Source: Acidovorax benzenivorans (GTDB lineage Bacteria; Pseudomonadota; Gammaproteobacteria; Burkholderiales; Burkholderiaceae_C). Taken from it: 64,000 nucleotides of DNA. Of this stretch, positions 48,067-57,005 are shown piece by piece. How positions within the stretch are numbered: the stretch's first letter is position 1; each line of letters opens with the position of its first letter. Both the position numbers and the translations under genes were made by a program. The notes under the pieces are model-generated. The model saw only the letters and a list, made by a program, of their open reading frames with translations. It made no database searches and had not been told where the DNA came from. Location: NCBI RefSeq assembly GCF_028680575.1, contig NZ_JAPCKI010000006.1, forward strand, positions 1 through 64,000. The letters run 5' to 3'.

Positions 48067-48945
48067 ATGCAATCCACCGCTTCTACAACTACCCCGGCGG
48101 CAGCACCGGTTCAAACCTCTCGCGGGATGCAATGGCGCTCGCTCGAATTCGTACTCGGCGTTGTGCTCACGGGGTCGATGCTGCTGCTTGTGTTGTGCTC
48201 GGTCTGGATTTTTCCGGACGGCGGCGCTGCCATGGATCTGAGTGCCCGGTTGACCGCGCCATTCACCAGTTGGGCCCATCCCCTTGGCACCGATGCCCTG
48301 GGGCGCGACGTATTGGCGCGCGTCTTGGTCGGCGGTCGAATCTCCTTGCTGGTGGGCTTCGCTTCGGTGGCGGGCGCCTCGGTGCTCGGAATCGTGATCG
48401 GGCTGGTTGCAGGCTACTACCGCGGCTTTTGGGACATGCTGCTGATGCGCTGTGTGGATATTCAGCTGGCCCTGCCCTTCATCCTGATTGCGTTGACTTT
48501 CATTTCCATCCTGGGCGGAGGCCTGTTCAACATCATCGTTTTCATGGTGATCTCCCAGTGGGTGCAGTTTGCGCGCCTGGTGCGCGGCATGGTGCTGCAG
48601 GTGAGAGAGCGTGAATTCGTCCAGGCAGCTCGGGCCTTTGGCGTGCGGGATCTGGCAATGGTTCGTCACCATATCCTGCCCAACGTCATCGGCCCCGTCA
48701 TCATCTTGATGACACTCAACGTGGCCAACAACATCCTGCTGGAGTCCAGCCTGACCTTTCTGGGGTTGGGTGTCGATCCGCTGATCCCCAGCTGGGGCGG
48801 CATGCTGGCCGACGGCCGCACTTACATGCAGACCGCTTGGTGGATCAGTGTCTTCCCAGGCATGGCCATTATGTTGACCGTACTGGGCTTGAATCTGCTG
48901 GGTGACTGGCTGCGTGACCGCATCGACCCGACCGGAAAACAGTGA
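48067..48945 (+). CDS. ABC transporter permease (DppC/GsiD type)
   Basis: A 292-residue permease with five or six helices; HPLGTDALGRDVLARVLVGG and EFVQAARAFGVRDLAMVRHH are diagnostic for DppC-like subunits. It overlaps the M14-like gene by 4 bp. Confidence 0.94.
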   Translation: MQSTASTTTPAAAPVQTSRGMQWRSLEFVLGVVLTGSMLLLVLCSVWIFPDGGAAMDLSARLTAPFTSWAHPLGTDALGRDVLARVLVGGRISLLVGFASVAGASVLGIVIGLVAGYYRGFWDMLLMRCVDIQLALPFILIALTFISILGGGLFNIIVFMVISQWVQFARLVRGMVLQVREREFVQAARAFGVRDLAMVRHHILPNVIGPVIILMTLNVANNILLESSLTFLGLGVDPLIPSWGGMLADGRTYMQTAWWISVFPGMAIMLTVLGLNLLGDWLRDRIDPTGKQ

Positions 48946-50723
48946 TGCAAACCAACACCGCGCTCCTCTTGGACCAGAGCTTCCCCCGCACCCTGGATGC
49001 ATGGGTCGAAGAGTTTTCCAACCCCGCCTGGCGCGGAGCGAGCGTACAGGCCTGGCTGTTTGAAGGCATGGCGGCCCGCCGCGCGGCCGAACGCCAACTG
49101 GCCGCAGCGGGCGTGCAGGCGCACCTGCACAGCGCCTACAAGCCGCTGGTGTTTTATTTCATCGAAGACATCGACGCGAGCCTGCTGGCTGAAGTAACGA
49201 TCCACTATCCGGTGCACCCGCAGGCGTCCCCCCAGCGGTTTTTACAAGAAGCCTATCCCTTGACGGCACTGCTGGTGCATTGCCAACTCAGCTTCGTGCC
49301 GGGTACGGAGGATCTGCACTACCGCATCGAAGGCACCTATCGCGACGGCACACGGCTCCAGGCTCGCGTCTGGGCGCCCAACCGCGTGCACACGGATTTG
49401 CAAGGCATCACACTGCTGTCCCCCACGGGGTGGGTGCGGGCCACGCCTGAGTCCGCCACACAGCCCGTGCTGGATATGGCCCGGGTCACCGACTACGAAC
49501 AGCTGTTTGCCACGGTAATGGACACGGTAGCCAACCACCCCTGGCGTGCCGAGGAGCCCTACTTTGAGCGCCTTGATATCCGCATCGACATGCCTGGTAT
49601 CGAGCAGCGACTACCCGTCGGTCACGAGACCATCAGCAGCCTTGAGGGCCTGCACGAAGACATCTATTTTTCGCTGCTGGAGGTTTTCCAGCGGCGCTCT
49701 GGCCGCCCTGCGGGCGACCGCAGTCTGCAACCTGGGCAAATCGTGCCCGACCTGCGTGCCAGCTCGCACGCGCCACGGCTACGCATCGCGCAAAAAGCCT
49801 TTGACACGGCAGCCCAAGACCTGTGCGCAGCGGCGCTTCCGGCAACGGATGAACCACTGGACGTGTTGGGCACAGCGCCATCGCCCGAACGCATCGCCAC
49901 CGAAATGGACCAGATAGCTGGCGAACGCTTCGGCGCCGCCAGCCGCCAGGGCCGCGCGGTTCAGGCCCTGTACCGCCACGGCACCGACGCGCCGGTATTC
50001 ATCAGTGGTGGTCAGCACGCCAACGAAACTTCTGGCATCGTCGGCGCCTTGCGCGCAGCCCGAACACTGAACAACCACGCTGGCGCCCACTTTGTGCTGA
50101 TGGCCCTGGAAAATCCCGACGGCTACGCCCTGCACCGCGAACTGCGCGGGCACAACGCGCTACACATGCACCATGCGGCGCGGTATTCAGCTCTGGGCGA
50201 CGACATCGAGTACCGCAAGGGGGCGCCTCTGTATGAGCGCGCAGCCCGCCAGCAAGCCCTCGCCCGCTCGGGTGCGCAACTGCACCTCAACCTGCACGGC
50301 TACCCGGCCCACGAATGGACGCGCCCGTTGTCGGGTTATATGCCGCGCGGTTTTGAGCTATGGACCATACCCAAGGGCTTTTTTCTGATCCTGCGGTACC
50401 ACCCAGGCTGGCAAAACGAAGCCATGGCATTGCTGCACGCGGTGTGCGCCGCGCTGAACCAAGTGCCGGGCCTCGCCGCCTTCAATGCACGGCAAATGGC
50501 GCTGTACGAGCGCCACTCGGGCAAGCTTCAATTTGAAGTGCTGCACGGCACGGCCTACACCGCGACCGAAACGGCCAACCCCGACTCCGCGCCGGTCACC
50601 CTGATCACAGAGTACCCCGACGAAACCATTGAAGGTGACGACTTCCGCCAAGCGCATACGGTGCAAATGCACACCGTGCTGGCGGCCACTGCGGCCTGGC
50701 AAAAGCTAGCCCGCCGAAGCTGA
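48942..50723 (+). CDS. M14-like zinc carboxypeptidase
   Basis: A 593-residue protein. The catalytic part is in the second half: GGQHANETSG (near residue 357) has the HxxE zinc pair and LNLHGYPAHEW (near 450) the third His, as in the M14 family; EYPDETIEGDD near the end may hold the catalytic Glu. The first 300 residues match no family I know. There is no signal peptide, so it should act in the cytoplasm on a peptide brought in by the ABC transporter, with which it shares a 4-bp overlap. It could also be an amidase or deacylase of this fold. Confidence 0.78.
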   Translation: MMQTNTALLLDQSFPRTLDAWVEEFSNPAWRGASVQAWLFEGMAARRAAERQLAAAGVQAHLHSAYKPLVFYFIEDIDASLLAEVTIHYPVHPQASPQRFLQEAYPLTALLVHCQLSFVPGTEDLHYRIEGTYRDGTRLQARVWAPNRVHTDLQGITLLSPTGWVRATPESATQPVLDMARVTDYEQLFATVMDTVANHPWRAEEPYFERLDIRIDMPGIEQRLPVGHETISSLEGLHEDIYFSLLEVFQRRSGRPAGDRSLQPGQIVPDLRASSHAPRLRIAQKAFDTAAQDLCAAALPATDEPLDVLGTAPSPERIATEMDQIAGERFGAASRQGRAVQALYRHGTDAPVFISGGQHANETSGIVGALRAARTLNNHAGAHFVLMALENPDGYALHRELRGHNALHMHHAARYSALGDDIEYRKGAPLYERAARQQALARSGAQLHLNLHGYPAHEWTRPLSGYMPRGFELWTIPKGFFLILRYHPGWQNEAMALLHAVCAALNQVPGLAAFNARQMALYERHSGKLQFEVLHGTAYTATETANPDSAPVTLITEYPDETIEGDDFRQAHTVQMHTVLAATAAWQKLARRS

Positions 50724-50802
50724 TATCCAACAACGACGTCATCTGCGACCGCACGGCACGCTGGCCGCCCTCTGCCCTTGAATCCGGCCTGCCGTTCAGC
50801 GC

Positions 50803-51345
50803 CTACAACGATGCCGCAGAGCGCGCCGCCTGGTCATACATACCTGACAGCACACGCAGCAGCCGCGCCAGTTCGCCAATGTCGCGATTGAGTGCATCGT
50901 CGGCCTTGAGCGCATCCATCAGGCAAGACTCGCGAATCTCTCGGTACCGCTCTACATAGGTGCGCCCCATGTCGGTGGCCGCGTAGGTGACTTCCTTGCC
51001 ATTTTTTTGCGAGGCCACCACGCCCAGAGACTGCAGCTTCTTGAGCGAATAGTTCACAAGGTGGGTGTCCTCCATGTTCATGATGAAACAAATGTCGGCC
51101 AACCGCTTGTCGCGCGCCCGGTGTGTGACGTGGTGCAACACCAGCACATCCAGCGGCGCCAGGTCTTTCAACCCCGAGGCAGACATGCAATGCGCCACCC
51201 AGCGATGAAACGCATTGCCCGCCACGATGAGGCCAAACTCAAACTCGCTCATCTCTGCGCTCTGGGCCGACACCAGGTGCGCCGACGAAACGATGGGACC
51301 GGAGTCGACCTTGGCCTTGGATTTGGGCTTGGCTTCAGATTTCAT
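50803..51345 (-). CDS. Winged-helix (MarR-like) regulator, paralogue 2
   Basis: A 180-residue paralogue of the protein at 42735-43265, with the same winged helix and a Lys-rich N-terminus (MKSEAKPKSKAKVDSGP) in place of the first 20 residues. It is divergent from the TRAP transporter operon. The start is at 51345; a longer reading to 51453 would cover the shared operator and is unlikely. Confidence 0.85.
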   Translation of the reverse strand: MKSEAKPKSKAKVDSGPIVSSAHLVSAQSAEMSEFEFGLIVAGNAFHRWVAHCMSASGLKDLAPLDVLVLHHVTHRARDKRLADICFIMNMEDTHLVNYSLKKLQSLGVVASQKNGKEVTYAATDMGRTYVERYREIRESCLMDALKADDALNRDIGELARLLRVLSGMYDQAARSAASL

Positions 51346-51374
51346 GGCGGGTTCGGGCCTGTGGTTGCTGTCAT

Positions 51375-51390
51375 TGGCACGGGATATGCA
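51375..51390 (+). promoter_or_regulatory. Sigma-54-like -24/-12 element, locus 2
   Basis: TGGCACGGGATATGCA, one change from the 16-mer at 43293, at the same distance (about 30 bp) from the regulator start. It points toward dctP. Confidence 0.4.
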
Positions 51391-51416
51391 TGGGGCATTG
51401 TAGGCAAGTCGATGGT

Positions 51417-51438
51417 AATTTGTTGGCAAATTGTCAGC
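51417..51438. promoter_or_regulatory. Operator-like tandem repeat, locus 2
   Basis: AATTTGTTGGC then AAATTGTCAGC, partner of the site at 43338-43359, again followed by GGCAAAACACCTA. Shared control by the two paralogous regulators is likely. Confidence 0.55.
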
Positions 51439-51519
51439 GTTTAGGCAAAACACCTATCGCAATTGGATCGGCTTCCGATACAGTGATTTGTTACATACAC
51501 AACCCTGCGGAGCAACTTC

Positions 51520-52503
51520 ATGAAGCGTCGAATCTTCCCCGTCACCGCACTCGGCCTGGCACTGGCCGCTGGCCTGACCGTCACCTCGGCTTTTGCGCAA
51601 ACCAAGTGGGACTTGGCCGCCGCCTACCCGGCCACCAACTTCCACACCGAGAACATGGTGCAACTGGCCAGCGATGTGGACAAGGCCACCAGTGGCAAGC
51701 TCAAGATCACGGTGCACGCCAATGCCGCACTGTTCAAGGCGCCTGAAATCAAGCGCGCCGTGCAAGGCGGCCAGGCACAGATGGGCGAGATCCTGCTCGC
51801 CAACTTCCAGAACGAATGGCAGCTGTTTGGCGTGGATGGCCTGCCCTTCCTGGCCGACAGCTACGACGCATCCAAGAAGCTCTACGCTGCCCAGAAGCCC
51901 TTCCTGGAAAAGAAGCTGGCTGAACAGGGAATGATGTTGCTGTACGCCGTGGCCTGGCCACCCCAAGGCATCTACACCAAGAAGCCGCTGGCCTCCGCCG
52001 CTGACCTCAAGGGTATTAAGTGGCGCGCCTACAGCCCTGCCACCGCCCGCATTGCAGAACTGGTGGGCGCACAGCCCGTGACGGTGCAGGCGGCCGAGTT
52101 CTCGCAGGCACTGGCCACAGGCGTGGTCGAATCGACGATGACCTCGGGCGCCACGGGTGTGGACAGCAAGCTGTACGAGCACCTCAAGTTCTACTACGAC
52201 ACGCAGGCTTGGTTGCCCAAGAACGCGGTGCTCATGAACAAGAAGGCGTTTGACGCGCTCGAAAAACCACTGCAGGACGCCCTGCTCAAGGCCGGAGCCG
52301 ACGCCGAAGCGCGCGGCTGGGCCAACAGTGCCAAGGTCAACACCGACACGGTGGCCAAGCTCAAGGCCAACGGCATGGCGGTAGAGGCCCCACCCGCCGC
52401 CCTGAAGGCCGACATGGCCAAGGTGGGTGACACCATGCTCAAGGAATGGCTCGACAAGGCCGGTCCCGAAGGCAAGGCGCTTATCGACGCCTACCGCAAG
52501 TAA
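51520..52503 (+). CDS. dctP: TRAP transporter substrate-binding protein
   Basis: A 327-residue periplasmic protein with a signal peptide (MKRRIFPVTALGLALAAGLT, cleavage after AFA). DLKGIKWRAYSPATARIAEL holds the conserved Arg that grips a carboxylate. GGAG stands 7 nt before the start. First of a dctP-Q-M operon; the substrate is an organic acid not defined by sequence. Confidence 0.94.
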   Translation: MKRRIFPVTALGLALAAGLTVTSAFAQTKWDLAAAYPATNFHTENMVQLASDVDKATSGKLKITVHANAALFKAPEIKRAVQGGQAQMGEILLANFQNEWQLFGVDGLPFLADSYDASKKLYAAQKPFLEKKLAEQGMMLLYAVAWPPQGIYTKKPLASAADLKGIKWRAYSPATARIAELVGAQPVTVQAAEFSQALATGVVESTMTSGATGVDSKLYEHLKFYYDTQAWLPKNAVLMNKKAFDALEKPLQDALLKAGADAEARGWANSAKVNTDTVAKLKANGMAVEAPPAALKADMAKVGDTMLKEWLDKAGPEGKALIDAYRK

Positions 52504-52521
52504 GCCCAGGCACCCACGCCC

Positions 52522-53031
52522 ATGCGTCGTCTGCTGGACTTTTTGTACGACAGCGCCGCCGCCCTGGCGGCGCTTTTCATGATCGGCTTGCTGGGGATGG
52601 TGCTGCTGTCCATCGCCAGCCGGCAGTTCCACTTCCATGTGCCGGGCACCGATGCCTATGCGGGCTATCTGATGGCCGCTGCGGGTTTTCTGGCGCTGGC
52701 CCATACCTTGAAGCGCGGCGAACACATCCGCGTCACGCTGCTGCTCAACTTTCTGAAGGGCGGCGCCAAAAAGGCGTTCGAGATCTGGGCCCTGGCCATT
52801 GCCTCACTGCTGGCGCTGTTGTTTGCGGTGTACAGCTGCAAGCTGGCGTGGCAGTCGCACGAGTTCCACGACATCTCCACCAGCAGTGACGCCACACCGC
52901 TGTGGATTCCACAAATCGCCATGGCCGTTGGCACGGTAATTCTGGCCATCGCGTTCGTGGACGAACTGGTGCTGGAGATGATGGGCAAGCGTGTGGATGC
53001 CTCATCCGGCGAAGCATTGCGCAATGAATAA
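52522..53031 (+). CDS. dctQ: TRAP transporter small membrane subunit
   Basis: A 169-residue DctQ-like protein with four helices and LMAAAGFLALAHTLKRGEHI, the family's core. 18 bp from dctP and 17 bp from dctM. Confidence 0.92.
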   Translation: MRRLLDFLYDSAAALAALFMIGLLGMVLLSIASRQFHFHVPGTDAYAGYLMAAAGFLALAHTLKRGEHIRVTLLLNFLKGGAKKAFEIWALAIASLLALLFAVYSCKLAWQSHEFHDISTSSDATPLWIPQIAMAVGTVILAIAFVDELVLEMMGKRVDASSGEALRNE

Positions 53032-53048
53032 ACCCGGCACTACCTACC

Positions 53049-54353
53049 ATGAGTGATCTCGCCATAACCGGCCTGCTCGTACTGTCGCTGTTCCTGATTC
53101 TGGGCAGCGGCGTATGGATCGGGCTCACCCTCTCCGGCGTCGCCTGGATCGCCATGCAGCTATTTTCTGCACGCCCGGCGGGCGATGCGATGGCAGTGAC
53201 CATCTGGGGCAGCGCCTCCAGTTGGACCCTCACCGCCCTGCCGCTGTTCATCTGGATGGGCGAAATCCTGTTTCGCACCCGGCTGTCGCAAGACATGTTC
53301 AAGGGCCTGGCCCCCTGGGTACAAGCGCTACCGGGTCGCCTGCTGCACACCAATGTGGTGGGCTGCACCATCTTTGCCGCCGTGTCGGGGTCGAGTGCCG
53401 CCACTTGCGCCACCATCGGCAAGATGACGCTGCCCGAGCTGACGCGCAGAGGCTACCCCGAGCACATGGTGGTGGGCACGCTGGCCGGGGCCAGCACGCT
53501 GGGTCTGCTGATCCCGCCGTCGATCATCATGATCGTCTACGGCGTGTCGGCAGAGGTCTCCATCTCGCAGCTGTTCATCGCGGGCGTGTTGCCGGGCATT
53601 TTGCTGGCGGCCCTGTTCTCGGGCTACATCATGGTCTGGGCGCTGCGCCACCCCGAGCAAGTGCCTGCCGCCGACGGGAGCATGACCTTCATGCAGAAGC
53701 TGTCCGAATCGCGCAGCCTGATCCCCGTGGTGCTGCTGATTGCGGCGGTGCTGGGCTCCATCTACACCGGTTTTGCCACCGCCACCGAGGCAGCGGCCGT
53801 GGGCGTGGTGGGCTCGCTGGTGCTGTCGGCCGTGCAGGGCTCCATGACCTGGGGCACCTTCAAGGACTCGTTGATGGGCGCCACGCGCCTGTACTGCATG
53901 ATCGCGCTCATCCTGGCAGGGGCTGCCTTTCTCACGCTGGCCATGGGCTATATCGGCCTTCCGCGCCACCTGGCGGAATGGATCGCATCACTCGGCCTGA
54001 ACCAGGCCCAGCTCATCGTGGCACTGGCCATTTTCTACATCATCCTCGGGTGCTTTCTGGACGGCATCTCGATGGTGGTGCTGACCATGGGCGTGCTCAT
54101 GCCCACGGTGCAGGCGGCCGGCATCGACCCCATCTGGTTCGGCATCTTCATCGTGTTGGTGGTCGAGATGGCGCAGATTACGCCCCCCGTGGGCTTCAAC
54201 CTGTTCGTGCTGCAGGGCATGACGGGGCGCCAGTTGCCCTGGATCGCCAAGGTGGCCATGCCCATGTTTCTCCTGATGTGTGGTGCCGTGGCGCTGATCT
54301 ATGTGTTCCCCGGCATCGTGACCTGGTTGCCACAGCAGATGTCGGCACGCTGA
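53049..54353 (+). CDS. dctM: TRAP transporter large membrane subunit
   Basis: A 434-residue DctM-like subunit with about 12 helices; GSSAATCATIGKMTLPELTR and LLIPPSIIMIVYGVSAEVSI are conserved. It uses the sodium gradient. The following 166 bp to crcB hold only GC-rich sequence. Confidence 0.95.
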   Translation: MSDLAITGLLVLSLFLILGSGVWIGLTLSGVAWIAMQLFSARPAGDAMAVTIWGSASSWTLTALPLFIWMGEILFRTRLSQDMFKGLAPWVQALPGRLLHTNVVGCTIFAAVSGSSAATCATIGKMTLPELTRRGYPEHMVVGTLAGASTLGLLIPPSIIMIVYGVSAEVSISQLFIAGVLPGILLAALFSGYIMVWALRHPEQVPAADGSMTFMQKLSESRSLIPVVLLIAAVLGSIYTGFATATEAAAVGVVGSLVLSAVQGSMTWGTFKDSLMGATRLYCMIALILAGAAFLTLAMGYIGLPRHLAEWIASLGLNQAQLIVALAIFYIILGCFLDGISMVVLTMGVLMPTVQAAGIDPIWFGIFIVLVVEMAQITPPVGFNLFVLQGMTGRQLPWIAKVAMPMFLLMCGAVALIYVFPGIVTWLPQQMSAR

Positions 54354-54519
54354 ACGGCCGCCACCGGCCACATTCCCCCGGGGAGCTGCGCATGAAACAG
54401 GCGCAGCCCTCGCCCAGGCCACCCAGCAAGGCCGCCTGCGGCCAGGGCCCGGCGGTGGCCGCAGGGCAACGTGCGGGGGCGGCTCAAAAGGGGGTGTCAA
54501 ATCCAGCGACAATCCCCCG

Positions 54520-54903
54520 ATGCTCAATGTTTTTGCCATTTGCCTCGGAGCCTGTGTGGGCGCATTGGCCCGCTGGCGCCTGGGTCTGTGGCTCAGTCCA
54601 GGGGGTCTGATCCCCTGGGGCACGCTGGCCGCCAACCTGGTGGGCGGCTACCTCATCGGTGTGTTCGTCGCCGTGTTCCACGCCATGCCCCAGATCGATC
54701 CCGTGTGGCGGCTGGCACTGGTCACCGGGTTTCTGGGCGCACTCACCACGTTCTCCAGCTTCTCGGCCGAAGTCGTCGAGATGCTGATGGTGCAGCGCTA
54801 CGCCATGGCACTGGGCACCACAGCGCTGCACCTGCTCGGCTCCCTGGGCCTCACGGTGCTTGGCATGCAAAGTGCTTCTTATTTCATAGCATCACGCGCA
54901 TGA
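54520..54903 (+). CDS. crcB: Fluoride channel CrcB/Fluc
   Basis: A 127-residue four-helix membrane protein. GTLAANLVGGYLIGVF carries the conserved Asn, and TGFLGALTTFSSFSAEVVEM the phenylalanine box and sodium-site TTFS. Two copies form a dimeric fluoride channel. The last ten residues (SASYFIASRA) are encoded by a dispersed stem-loop repeat and are unlike other CrcB tails. No fluoride riboswitch was found upstream. Confidence 0.93.
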   Translation: MLNVFAICLGACVGALARWRLGLWLSPGGLIPWGTLAANLVGGYLIGVFVAVFHAMPQIDPVWRLALVTGFLGALTTFSSFSAEVVEMLMVQRYAMALGTTALHLLGSLGLTVLGMQSASYFIASRA

Positions 54904-54935
54904 TGCGTATGCGCCTGCAAGCTATTTCGTCATAA
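54872..54935. repeat. Stem-loop repeat copy overlapping the crcB 3' end
   Basis: GCTTCTTATTTCATAGCATC, then CGCGCATGATGCGTATGCGC and GCAAGCTATTTCGTCA. The left part is coding and supplies the CrcB stop codon. Confidence 0.5.
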
Positions 54936-55022
54936 ATCCACGCCACACTGCACGGGCCACCACCGGCTGCTGCCGGTGCCGCCACTCCTTCTCTCATTCC
55001 CCGACCGACACGCGAGCCCCTC

Positions 55023-55886
55023 ATGGAATCCAACACCCAACTCAACGAACGCCGCCTGGCCGATGCCTGGGCCGAGCTGCACAACCACGCCCACAACGGC
55101 AACCCCCTGCAGGCCGATGCCAACCGCATGGCCTTTGCCGACCCCGAATTCATGTTCCGCCGCGAGACCCGGGGCATCCGCTTTCAGCTCGAAATGCTCA
55201 AGCCCGACCTGGGCCAAGCCGAGCAAGGCATTGAAAACACTGTGGTGGTTTATGGCAGCGCGCGCTTCGTGGCGCCCGACGAGGCAGCCACTCAGCTGGC
55301 CGACGCTGAAGCCAGCGGCGACACCGAGCGGGTGCGCCGCGCGCGCCTGGCGGTGCGCAACGCGGGCTACTACGACCTGGCCCGCCAGTTCGCCAAGCTG
55401 GTGGCCGACTACAGCGAACACCAGCGCCCCGCCGACCGCATCTACATTTGCACGGGCGGCGGCCCCGGCATCATGGAGGCCGCCAACCGGGGCGCGCACG
55501 ACGCCGGTGCACTGAACGTGGGACTGAACATCGCCCTGCCCCACGAGCAAAGCGGCAATCGCTTCATCTCGCCCTCGCTGTCCTTCAAGTTCCACTACTT
55601 CGCGCTGCGCAAGATGCACTTCATGATGCGCGCGAAGGCCTTGGTGGCCTTCCCAGGCGGCTTTGGCACGCTGGACGAGCTGTTTGAAGTGCTGACCCTG
55701 GTGCAGACCAAAAAGGCCAAACCCGTACCTATCGTGCTGTTCGGTACCGACTACTGGAAGCGCCTCATCAACTTTGATGTGCTGGTGGAAGAAGGCACGA
55801 TCTCGGCGCAGGACCTCCAGCTATTCCACTACACCGATGACCCACAAGAAGCCTGGGACCTGATCCGGGCGTTCTACCAACTCTGA
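55023..55886 (+). CDS. LOG family (TIGR00730) nucleotide-processing protein
   Basis: A 287-residue Rossmann-fold protein with CTGGGPGIMEAANRGAHDAG and the PGGFGTLDE motif (FPGGFGTLDELFEVLTLVQT). LOG enzymes cut nucleoside 5'-monophosphates to free base and ribose phosphate, which makes active cytokinins in plants; bacterial roles are less clear. The N-terminal 100 residues are longer than in the short LOG forms. Confidence 0.88.
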   Translation: MESNTQLNERRLADAWAELHNHAHNGNPLQADANRMAFADPEFMFRRETRGIRFQLEMLKPDLGQAEQGIENTVVVYGSARFVAPDEAATQLADAEASGDTERVRRARLAVRNAGYYDLARQFAKLVADYSEHQRPADRIYICTGGGPGIMEAANRGAHDAGALNVGLNIALPHEQSGNRFISPSLSFKFHYFALRKMHFMMRAKALVAFPGGFGTLDELFEVLTLVQTKKAKPVPIVLFGTDYWKRLINFDVLVEEGTISAQDLQLFHYTDDPQEAWDLIRAFYQL

Positions 55887-55986
55887 GGGCCCGTTGACGC
55901 CCCCCAGAGGGCCGTCAACAGACGCGGAAGGGCAGCGCTGCAACATCCACGCGCACGCATCGGCCAGTGGGTGACCTACCTTTCCA

Positions 55987-56958
55987 CTACCGGATCACGG
56001 GCGGTGGCGGCGGAGGCAGCAGGATGATGGGCAACACCGGGATGAACACAAACGGCGGCCGTACCGTTGGGGGTGGTGCCGTGGTAACGGGTGGCGGCGC
56101 TGTAGTTCCCGGAGGCTGCGGCGCCGTTGGCCGCGTGGGCGGCGGTGGCGTGGTGGGCGTGGGCGCAGGCGGCGCAGGGGTGCCCGGCTGCGGCGCGCCC
56201 GTGGGAGGCGGGGGCGCCATCGGCACGGGTGCGGGGGGTGGCGTGGCCCCTGGCGGTGGGGGAACCGCCACAGGCACCGGCGCAGGAACGATGTACACAA
56301 ACGCGCGGCGTCCCTGCACATCCAGTTGGTCACCCGCCACCAGGGGCGTCTGTACCTGGGGCACCGGCAACAACGCGCGGGTGTGGGTATAGACGGGCAA
56401 GTCCTGGTCCGACACCACCAGCACGGCTTCGCCAGCCGTCACCCCCACACAGCCCGCCTGGGTGCACACCTCGATCTCATCCTGCTCCCCCGACACGAAC
56501 ACCTGGCCGTTGGCATCGATGGCCAACAAGAAGGCCGAGCCCCGAATACCCACCACCGCCGTCGGCGTGACCACCCGGTAATTGGCCGGGTTGCGTTTGC
56601 CGATCAGCCCGGTGAGCGCTCGCATCCCACCCCGCAGCAGGTTGACCACAAAATGGTCCTCGCCCGTCCCCGCGCCGTCGGCATACCGGGTCACGGTGAA
56701 CTGCGAGTCTGGGTACAGGGCCACCAGGCCACCATCCGAAAACCGAATCTGCGCCCTGCCCTCGGTGCCGGTGAGCACCACGTCTCCACCGTCCAACTCT
56801 GCCCCCTTGGACAAACGCGACAAGGTCTCACCGCGCCGTAGCTGCACATCGCCCGCCGTGAACTGCACCAGCCCGGCAGCGGCCAGCCCCGTGAGTGGCC
56901 ACGCCGCCACCATGCCCATCAGCAGCGCCAGCCGTGCGCGTTTTTGGTCGGACGTCAT
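55987..56958 (-). CDS. FecR-domain protein with long proline-rich tail
   Basis: About 323 residues. A signal peptide (MTSDQKRARLALLMGMVAAW to GLAAAG), a FecR domain at about 30-160 (GDVQLRRGETLSRLSKGAEL, TPTAVVGIRGSAFLLAIDAN), then two Cys (CTQAGC) and a C-terminal 110 residues of Pro, Ala and Thr ending in a hydrophobic run and PPPPPPVIR. GGAG sits about 6 nt before the ATG at 56958, so I prefer it to 56970. This is an exported FecR-type protein, not a TonB signalling regulator. It lies downstream of a Slam-like barrel gene with 47 bp between. Confidence 0.85.
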   Translation of the reverse strand: MTSDQKRARLALLMGMVAAWPLTGLAAAGLVQFTAGDVQLRRGETLSRLSKGAELDGGDVVLTGTEGRAQIRFSDGGLVALYPDSQFTVTRYADGAGTGEDHFVVNLLRGGMRALTGLIGKRNPANYRVVTPTAVVGIRGSAFLLAIDANGQVFVSGEQDEIEVCTQAGCVGVTAGEAVLVVSDQDLPVYTHTRALLPVPQVQTPLVAGDQLDVQGRRAFVYIVPAPVPVAVPPPPGATPPPAPVPMAPPPPTGAPQPGTPAPPAPTPTTPPPPTRPTAPQPPGTTAPPPVTTAPPPTVRPPFVFIPVLPIILLPPPPPPVIR

Positions 56959-57005
56959 AGGCAACTCCATGGTGAGTCGGCGCAGACCCAGGTTTGCAGC
57001 AACAT

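Noticed and set aside
54354..54519. Fluoride riboswitch upstream of crcB
   Set aside because: I looked for the conserved crcB-motif blocks and did not find them.
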